Notes under the pieces: generated by a model
What the model saw: the letters and a program-made list of their open reading frames with translations, nothing else
What the model was told of the DNA's origin: nothing
Database searches by the model: none
DNA from: Deltaproteobacteria bacterium
GTDB lineage: Bacteria > Myxococcota > Polyangia > Haliangiales > Haliangiaceae
Direction: 5' to 3'
Assembly (NCBI GenBank): GCA_018262455.1
Contig: JAGSPR010000023.1
Coordinates: 1 to 27,962, forward strand
Length of the DNA: 27,962 nucleotides
In this document: in pieces, positions 19,458 to 27,962 of the stretch
Layout: every line of letters starts with the position of its first letter
How positions within the stretch are numbered: position 1 is the first letter of the stretch
Position numbers and translations under genes: made by a program

Positions 19458-19495
19458 GTCCACCTGGAGATTCCCACCTTCGCGGCCTGGTGGAC
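19458..19495. promoter_or_regulatory. 7-bp inverted repeat in the kinase/lipoprotein divergent region
   Basis: GTCCACC at 19458-19464 and GGTGGAC at 19489-19495 are exact reverse complements with a 24-base interval, in the 146 bases shared by the two divergent genes. The spacing fits either a looped operator or chance; no convincing -10/-35 pair was found beside it. Confidence 0.22.
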
Positions 19496-19552
19496 ATGTA
19501 GGACATCGATTTCAGCTGTAACTGCCACAAAGCCTGAGTAGAGTTCGCGCCA

Positions 19553-20398
19553 ATGCGAGTCTTCCTGGCGGTTGCAGTCCTGACCGCGTGCGGCCCCTCG
19601 GATCGCGGACAACCAGCGGCAGATGGCCCGGCGCAGCCCGACGCGTCGGCCATCGACGCACCGCCGTCCGTCGATACCTCGCGGGTCTACGCCCACAGCG
19701 GGCTGATGCTGTATCGGCTCGACAACCTGACCCTGGCGGCGACCCCGATCGGACCGATGACCGGGCTCGACACCAACCAGAACCTGCTGGACCTCGCCGT
19801 CAACAAGGACGACGCGCTGTTCGGCATCACGCGCGACAAGCTCTACAGCCTCAGCGCGACGACCGGGGCAGCGACCCTGGTGAAGGATCTGTCGGCGAAT
19901 TCACGAGGCTTCACCAGCCTGTCGTTCGCACCCGACGCGGACCCGAGCAATCCCGATATCCTGGTGACCGCCAACGATCAGGGCGACGTGTTCCAGATCG
20001 ATGTCACTGGCAACCAGGCCGTCGCGACCCAGATCGGCAGCTATGGCACCGACAGCACCTTGGGCAAGATCGTCTCGAGTGGCGATCTGATCGCCGTCCG
20101 CGGCTTCGGCGTCTATGCCACGGTGGACGTCGGCAGCGGGACCCTGGATTACCTGGCCAAGCTCGATCCGGCGAACAACTGGAAGGCCACGCTGATCGGC
20201 CCCACCGGGTTCGACAAGATCTTCGGCCTCGGCTTCTGGGGCGGCAAGATCTACGGGTTCGTCGATGACGGCTTCGATGCCGGGACCGGCGACGTCATCG
20301 AGCTCGATCCGGACACCGGCGCGGGCCTCTCGCTCGGCCAGGCCAACATCCGCTGGTTCGGCGCGGGCGTCTCCACGAACGCCCCGATCATCCTGTAG
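19553..20398 (+). CDS. Predicted lipoprotein, beta-propeller-like
   Basis: 281 residues with a very short lipoprotein signal (FLAVAVLTA then Cys13 in an LTAC lipobox) and an Asp/Pro/Ala-rich spacer (to about residue 42) of the kind common in myxobacterial exported proteins. The mature part contains repeated beta-strand pairs (for example LYRLDNLTLAATPIG, LYSLSATTGAATLV, VFQIDVTGNQAVATQIG, VIELDPDTGAG), suggesting a propeller of about five or six blades without enzyme motifs. An in-frame TGA six codons upstream limits the start; no strong ribosome site is visible. It is divergent from the kinase gene, so it may serve the same envelope function, but that is guesswork. Confidence 0.75.
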   Translation: MRVFLAVAVLTACGPSDRGQPAADGPAQPDASAIDAPPSVDTSRVYAHSGLMLYRLDNLTLAATPIGPMTGLDTNQNLLDLAVNKDDALFGITRDKLYSLSATTGAATLVKDLSANSRGFTSLSFAPDADPSNPDILVTANDQGDVFQIDVTGNQAVATQIGSYGTDSTLGKIVSSGDLIAVRGFGVYATVDVGSGTLDYLAKLDPANNWKATLIGPTGFDKIFGLGFWGGKIYGFVDDGFDAGTGDVIELDPDTGAGLSLGQANIRWFGAGVSTNAPIIL

Positions 20399-20418
20399 TC
20401 GCTCCAGACTCTCGGCGA

Positions 20419-22707
20419 TCAGGCGAGCGGCGCGAGCAGGTCGTCGAGATCGCGCTCGGTCAGCCCGTTCGTCGCCGCCGCACCATCATCGAGGATCGCG
20501 CTGGCCAGCTGCCGCTTGTGGCGCTGCAGGCCGAGCATGCGCTCCTCGACCGAGCCGGCGATGATCAGATCGTGCACGAACACAGGCTTGGTCTGGCCGA
20601 TCCGGTGCGCGCGGTCGGTGGCCTGGGCCTGGGCCGCCGGGTTCCACCACGGGTCATAGTGGATGACGGTGTCGGCGCCGGTCAGGTTGAGGCCCGCCCC
20701 GCCGGCCTTGAGCGAGATCAGGAACACATCCGCGCGGCCGCCCTGGAACGCGTCGATCGGCTTCTGGCGATCGTTGGTGTTGCCCGTGAGGGTCACGTGG
20801 CCGATGCCGCGCGCGAGCAACCCCTCGGAGATCAGCCCGAGCATGCGCGCGAACTGCGAGAAGATGAGGATGCGCCGGCCATCGCCCAGCTGCTGGGTGA
20901 CCGACTCGAGCAGCACGCTGAGCTTGGCGCTGCCGGTGATGCCGCGGGCCGCGTCGACGCCGACGAGCCGGGGATCGCAACACACCTGCCGGAGCTTCAG
21001 CAGCGCGTCGAGGATCGCGATCGTCGAGCCCGCGAAGCCGCGCTGGCGGATGTGCTGGCGGACATCGGCATGGGCCGCGACGCGGATGCTCTCGTACAGC
21101 TCGCGCTGCTCGCCGGAGATCTCGATCGCGCGGACCAGCTGCGTCTTCGGCGGCAGCTCGGGCGCGACCGCATCCTTGGTGCGGCGGAGGATGAACGGCC
21201 GCACGCGATTGCGGAGCGCGTCGAGCTGGACCTTGTCGGACTTGATCTCGATCGGGATCCGGAACTGGGTCGTGAACTCGTCGCGCCCGCCGAGCAGGCC
21301 GGGGTTCAGGAAGTCGAACAGCGACCACAGCTCGCCGAGGTGGTTCTCGATCGGGGTGCCCGAGAGGCAGATCCGGTGCCGCGCATCGAGCTTGCGGACG
21401 GCCTCGCTCGACTGCGCATCGGAGTTCTTGATCGCGTGCGCCTCGTCGAGCACCAGCATGTGGAGCGGGATCTGCGCGAGCACGTCCTTGTCGCGAGCGA
21501 CCATCGGATACGTCGTGATCACGACGTCGTGCTGGGCGATCTGATCGATCAGCTCGTGGCGATCGGGACCGTGGTGGACCGCGATGCGCAGCGTGGGCGA
21601 GAACCGCTTGAGCTCTCGCTGCCAGTTGCCGACGAGGCTCGTGAGGGTGACGATCATCGCCGGGCGATCGAGCCTGCCCTGCTCCTTCTCGATCAGGATG
21701 TGGGCGATCGTCTGCAGCGTCTTGCCGAGCCCCATGTCGTCGGCGAGCACGCCGCCCGCCTCGTTCTCGCGCAGGTGCTGCAGCCAGGCCACGCCCTCGC
21801 GCTGGTACGGCCGCAGATCCGCGCACAGCCCATCGGGCGCGAGCACGCGCGCGGTGCGGCGGGGTCCGAGCGCGAGCGCATACGCCTGCTCGCGGATCTT
21901 GGTGTCGCCGACCCAGCGGAGCGGCCTGGTGCCGTCATGCAGCGTCGCGCACAGCTCGGCGATCAGCGGTGCGCGCGCGGCCGGCGCCTTGAGCTTGCCG
22001 CCCTCGCGATAGAGCTCGACGATCACCTTCGCCAGCATCCGGAGCCGGGCGGGCGGGACCGGCAACCACCGCTTGTCATCGACCCGCACCGCGACGCAGC
22101 GGCGCGCCGGCCGGACGAGCGAGGTCAGGTCGCCCGCGCCATCGATCATCTCGAGCAGCGCGGGGAGCAGATCGACCCGCTGGCCGTCGATCTCGACGCC
22201 GAGCTCGAGGCCAAACCAGTCCGGACGATCGCGATCCGGCAGCGCCCCGGCGTAGAGCGGCACATCGGCGCCGACCACCTGCCAGGGAAACTCGGGATCG
22301 ATCTCGACCCGCCAGCCGAGCGCGCGCAGCTGCGGCACCGCGTAGGCCGAGAACGCGCACAGCGCATGGACGTCGCCGTCGACCGCGACCACGTAGTCGA
22401 CCCCGGCACCCGGAGACACCGCGCAGTCATCGAGGTGAGCGAGCTCGATCGCGCCGAGGCTCTCGAGCACGCGACACGCGTTGGCCTCGAGCTCGCGATC
22501 TCGCCCGGCCCACCGCGGATCGTTCGCGCGGACGCGGCGCCTGGCGGCTCCGACCGAGTAGTCGAAGTCGAGCCGCAACATCGCCGTCCGCTGCTCGTCG
22601 CCGTGCCGGCTGCCGTCATCGAGGAACAGGGTGTCCGCGAACAGGCGCAGGGCCGGCACACAACGTGCGAGGGCCGTCTGATCGCGAGCCCCAGGTTCGA
22701 TCGACAT
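20419..22707 (-). CDS. SNF2-family DEAH ATPase (HepA-like), short N-terminus
   Basis: 762 residues. The two RecA-like domains contain the expected motifs: DDMGLGKT (323-330, Walker A), LDEAHAIKN (419-427, DEAH), LSGTPIEN (448-455), a QFARM/GNTNDRQ region and the motif VI ATDRAHRIGQ near residue 705. These are double-stranded-DNA translocases that remodel protein-DNA complexes or restart RNA polymerase, as RapA/HepA does. Residues 1-290 correspond to part of the SNF2-associated region, but the SWIM zinc finger usually found at the start of about 1000-residue bacterial relatives is absent, and only about 90 bases separate the start from the next gene upstream. It is either a short variant or a truncated gene. 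The start has a GAGAGG close to the ATG. Confidence 0.92.
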   Translation of the reverse strand: MSIEPGARDQTALARCVPALRLFADTLFLDDGSRHGDEQRTAMLRLDFDYSVGAARRRVRANDPRWAGRDRELEANACRVLESLGAIELAHLDDCAVSPGAGVDYVVAVDGDVHALCAFSAYAVPQLRALGWRVEIDPEFPWQVVGADVPLYAGALPDRDRPDWFGLELGVEIDGQRVDLLPALLEMIDGAGDLTSLVRPARRCVAVRVDDKRWLPVPPARLRMLAKVIVELYREGGKLKAPAARAPLIAELCATLHDGTRPLRWVGDTKIREQAYALALGPRRTARVLAPDGLCADLRPYQREGVAWLQHLRENEAGGVLADDMGLGKTLQTIAHILIEKEQGRLDRPAMIVTLTSLVGNWQRELKRFSPTLRIAVHHGPDRHELIDQIAQHDVVITTYPMVARDKDVLAQIPLHMLVLDEAHAIKNSDAQSSEAVRKLDARHRICLSGTPIENHLGELWSLFDFLNPGLLGGRDEFTTQFRIPIEIKSDKVQLDALRNRVRPFILRRTKDAVAPELPPKTQLVRAIEISGEQRELYESIRVAAHADVRQHIRQRGFAGSTIAILDALLKLRQVCCDPRLVGVDAARGITGSAKLSVLLESVTQQLGDGRRILIFSQFARMLGLISEGLLARGIGHVTLTGNTNDRQKPIDAFQGGRADVFLISLKAGGAGLNLTGADTVIHYDPWWNPAAQAQATDRAHRIGQTKPVFVHDLIIAGSVEERMLGLQRHKRQLASAILDDGAAATNGLTERDLDDLLAPLA

Positions 22708-22800
22708 CGGCCTCTCACCCTGCCCATGTCCGCGATCCGCGTCCAGTTTTCGGGCGCGCTCCGGTACTGATCAAATGGATCGTGCCGATCCGGACCGCGC

Positions 22801-23550
22801 CTAGGGCCGCGGGCTCTTGGGTACGTCGTGATGCGCTGACGCGCGCTCAGTCACCGCCGCCCAGGCGTCGTCGAGGACCCGCTTGCGATCGCGGTAGTGG
22901 TAGCCACCGGCCTCATACACGCGCGCCGCACGGTCGAGCTCTGCCTGCGTCGGTAGCTCTCCTGCCAGGTCGGGGTTGAACCGCAGGCGACGATCGGCCA
23001 TCGCCGCCGTCACCCCTCGACGCTCCACCATCGGGCCGACCAGCACGAACGCGTGGGCCGGCACGCGCGGGATTCCGACGCGTGCCGCGAAGCGTTGCAG
23101 CAGGCCCAGCTCGGCCTGCATCGCGGCCGCGTGGGCCACGGGATAGACCTCCTCGTAGTGCTGCTTGTAGTAGTCGAGGTTCATGATGTCGGGGAACCGG
23201 TGGCCCAGGCGCAGCCAGCCACGCAGCTCGATGGTCTCGTGGAACACCATGGCCAGGCGTTCGAGATCCTCGGTCGGCAACGCCGACAGGTACGCCACAT
23301 CGGGAATCTCGAGCTCGTGCAGCCACGCCCAGTAGCGCTGGAACTGGTCCTCGAGGGTCGCGTCATGCTGCACCTCCGAGTACGCGGGATCCTCGAGCAG
23401 GATCTGTTGCACCGAGCCCGAGCCCGAGCCCGAGCCGGCAATCGCAGCGCTCGGCTGCGCTGACGGTCGCGGAGGCGTCGTCGTGCATGCGGTCACGACG
23501 AGGACGAGCGTGAGGATCGAGAACGCGAACCGCCGTGCGTGCTTCATCAA
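22801..23550 (-). CDS. Predicted lipoprotein with Gly-Ser linker
   Basis: 249 residues. Signal peptide with core FSILTLVLVVTA and lipobox Cys22 (VTAC), then a Pro/Ser/Ala spacer and a GSGSGSGS linker encoded by a six-base repeat (about 23416-23441). The mature domain is alpha-helical and polar with aromatic-rich stretches (YWAWLHELEIPDVAYLSALP, GHRFPDIMNLDYY). No known family or enzyme motif is recognised; the HETIEL segment is not an HExxH metalloprotease site. ATG 23550 and 23547 are both possible. It is upstream of and in the same direction as the SNF2 gene (93-base gap), and divergent from fadN. Confidence 0.72.
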   Translation of the reverse strand: MMKHARRFAFSILTLVLVVTACTTTPPRPSAQPSAAIAGSGSGSGSVQQILLEDPAYSEVQHDATLEDQFQRYWAWLHELEIPDVAYLSALPTEDLERLAMVFHETIELRGWLRLGHRFPDIMNLDYYKQHYEEVYPVAHAAAMQAELGLLQRFAARVGIPRVPAHAFVLVGPMVERRGVTAAMADRRLRFNPDLAGELPTQAELDRAARVYEAGGYHYRDRKRVLDDAWAAVTERASAHHDVPKSPRP

Positions 23551-23564
23551 CCAGGGCGACCGTA

Positions 23565-23596
23565 GCCGACCACGCAGGAAACCACGCGTGGTCGGC
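23565..23596. promoter_or_regulatory. Perfect 11-bp inverted repeat, candidate operator for fadN
   Basis: GCCGACCACGC at 23565-23575 and GCGTGGTCGGC at 23586-23596 are exact reverse complements with a ten-base interval. The right half overlaps a 12-bp palindrome ACCACGCGTGGT (23581-23592), so three ACCACGC half-sites occur, two as a 12-base-spaced direct repeat and one inverted. It lies between the divergent lipoprotein and fadN starts, about 110 bases before fadN. Beta-oxidation operons are often controlled by TetR- or GntR-type acyl-CoA-responsive repressors binding such palindromes; no regulator gene is adjacent. A hairpin is the alternative. Confidence 0.5.
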
Positions 23597-23635
23597 GGCG
23601 AAATCTACGGGGAGTGCGGGGCGTGCTCGTCCGCA

Positions 23636-23680
23636 CCGGAACTTGCCGCGCCGGAACTTCACGCTCCGGACTTCGCGCTC
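23636..23680 (+). repeat. Three tandem 15-bp repeats upstream of fadN
   Basis: CCGGAACTTGCCGCG, CCGGAACTTCACGCT and CCGGACTTCGCGCTC follow one another directly, ending 25 bases before the fadN ATG. The shared core is CCGGA(A)CTT. Fifteen-base spacing is near one and a half helical turns, so these may be regulator half-sites or a simple tandem duplication. Confidence 0.5.
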
Positions 23681-23705
23681 GCGAGCGCCGCGCTATGGTC
23701 CCGCC

Positions 23706-26093
<2,388 letters not shown>

Positions 26094-26116
26094 GACCGGC
26101 CGGACAGGAGATCGAG

Positions 26117-27277
<1,161 letters not shown>

Positions 27278-27280
27278 TCG

Positions 27281-27817
27281 ATGTGGGCCGCGCTGGGGCT
27301 CGCGTTCGGGCTCGCGATGGATGCGACCGCGGTGGCGGCCGCCCGCGGATTGGTCCGCGCGCGACGCAGTGAAGTGATCGTGCTGCCGCTGCTGTTCGGG
27401 GGGTTCCAGGCCGGCATGGCCACGCTCGGCTGGGTGATCGGGGAGCACGGCGGCGACTACCTCGCGGCGTGGGATCACTGGGTCGCGTTCGGCTTGCTGC
27501 TCGGGATCGGCATCAAGATGATCGTCGACTCGGCGCGGCGACAGGAGTCGGTGCCGGCCGGGACCGGCCCGCTCGTGTACCTGGGGCTCGCGCTCGCGAC
27601 GAGCATCGACGCCGCGGCGGCCGGGCTCACGCTGCCGCTGGTCCCGGTGGCGCCGTGGATCTCGATCGGCCTGATCGGCGTGGTCAGCCTCGTGTGTCCC
27701 GCGATCGGCTACCTGGTCGGGCGCGCGGCCGGCTCGCGCTTCGGCTGGCGGCTCGAGCTCGTCGGCGGCCTGACGTTGATCGTGCTCGCCATCAAGTTGC
27801 TCGTCGAGCATCTGTGA
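27281..27817 (+). CDS. mntP: MntP-type manganese efflux pump
   Basis: 178 residues, about six membrane helices in the inner membrane; exports Mn2+ in related bacteria. Family marks are the opening GLAFGLAMDATAVAAARG (Asp in helix 1), GGFQAGMATLGWVIGEHGG, and the repeated half-motif LGLALATSIDAAAAGLTL (second Asp), which show the internal two-fold repeat of the DUF204 family. The ATG is only three bases after the thiolase stop, so translation is coupled to beta-oxidation genes. In E. coli mntP is governed by MntR and a riboswitch; neither leader can exist here given the spacing. Coupling to lipid degradation is unusual. Confidence 0.9.
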   Translation: MWAALGLAFGLAMDATAVAAARGLVRARRSEVIVLPLLFGGFQAGMATLGWVIGEHGGDYLAAWDHWVAFGLLLGIGIKMIVDSARRQESVPAGTGPLVYLGLALATSIDAAAAGLTLPLVPVAPWISIGLIGVVSLVCPAIGYLVGRAAGSRFGWRLELVGGLTLIVLAIKLLVEHL

Positions 27818-27822
27818 GGACG

Positions 27823-27962
27823 ATGTCAGGCCCGCGGCTGTTCGCGGTCGTGATCGCGGTCGTGGGCGAGGCGTCACTCGCGATCGCCTGCCGGGGCAAC
27901 CCTGCCGAGCCGGCTGATCCCGATCGTGGCGGTCCGACGCGCGCGGGCTCCGCTGCCAGCGT
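27823..27962 (+). CDS. Predicted lipoprotein (3' partial)
   Basis: Starts at ATG 27823, five bases after the mntP stop, with GAGGA close upstream; the frame stays open to the window end (46 codons). The hydrophobic stretch FAVVIAVVGEASLAIA leads to Cys23 in an AIAC lipobox, and the mature part begins with a Pro/Asp/Gly-rich spacer, as in the other lipoproteins of the window. Function cannot be judged from the fragment. It appears to be the fourth gene of the fadN operon. Confidence 0.6.
   Translation, partial: MSGPRLFAVVIAVVGEASLAIACRGNPAEPADPDRGGPTRAGSAAS

Noticed and set aside
20518..22770. A 750-codon frame antisense to the SNF2 gene
   Set aside because: Same shadow effect; no motif, no ribosome site, opposite to a gene with all SNF2 motifs.
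23200..23260. HETIEL in the lipoprotein as a metalloprotease HExxH site
   Set aside because: The second histidine is missing, and no downstream Glu ligand pattern is visible.

Overview
This is a G+C-rich chromosomal stretch from a deltaproteobacterium-like organism, most likely a myxobacterium (Myxococcota, perhaps the Haliangium/Kofleria side). That assignment is an inference from gene style: a Ser/Thr kinase fused to WD40 repeats, an OmpA-type protein with thrombospondin type-3 repeats, several Asp/Pro/Ala-rich lipoproteins, multiheme cytochromes, and GTG starts with strong G-rich ribosome sites. No rRNA, tRNA, CRISPR array, phage gene or intact transposase was seen.

Left part (1-2422): a minus-strand pair encoding a FecR-domain secreted protein and, 9 bases later, a large outer-membrane protein with four copies of a 101-residue tandem repeat; it runs off the left edge.

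Redox island (2517-10782), the most interesting part. A glucose-6-phosphate dehydrogenase carrying a C-terminal cyclic-nucleotide-binding domain (cNBD) is divergent from a three-gene operon. The first gene of that operon fuses a thioredoxin-reductase-like FAD/NAD(P) module, two cNBDs and a sixteen-cysteine ferredoxin module. It is followed by a histidine-rich membrane (cytochrome b-like) protein and a membrane-anchored ten-haem cytochrome c. A convergent gene encodes a secreted 21-haem cytochrome c. The arrangement suggests a route from NAD(P)H through FAD, Fe-S and haem b to periplasmic c haems. NADPH production and the entry point both look tuned by a cyclic nucleotide. The parts are visible in sequence; the connected, gated system is inference.

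Middle (10904-15422): a BON/SRPBCC membrane-associated protein divergent from a CapA-type metallophosphatase, a YbhB/PEBP protein, a small single-helix membrane protein with a very good ribosome site, and an FG-GAP-repeat lipoprotein. A 640-base stretch without a credible gene follows. It contains a 340-base element bounded by 33-base imperfect inverted repeats.

Right part (16062-27962): a 1114-residue kinase-WD40 protein, a lipoprotein, a SNF2-family ATPase lacking the usual long N-terminus, another lipoprotein with a Gly-Ser linker, then a plus-strand beta-oxidation operon (FadN-type 3-hydroxyacyl-CoA dehydrogenase/enoyl-CoA hydratase, thiolase). This is tightly followed by an MntP-type manganese exporter and the start of a further lipoprotein. 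The divergent region before the beta-oxidation genes holds a perfect 11-base inverted repeat and three tandem 15-base repeats that look regulatory.
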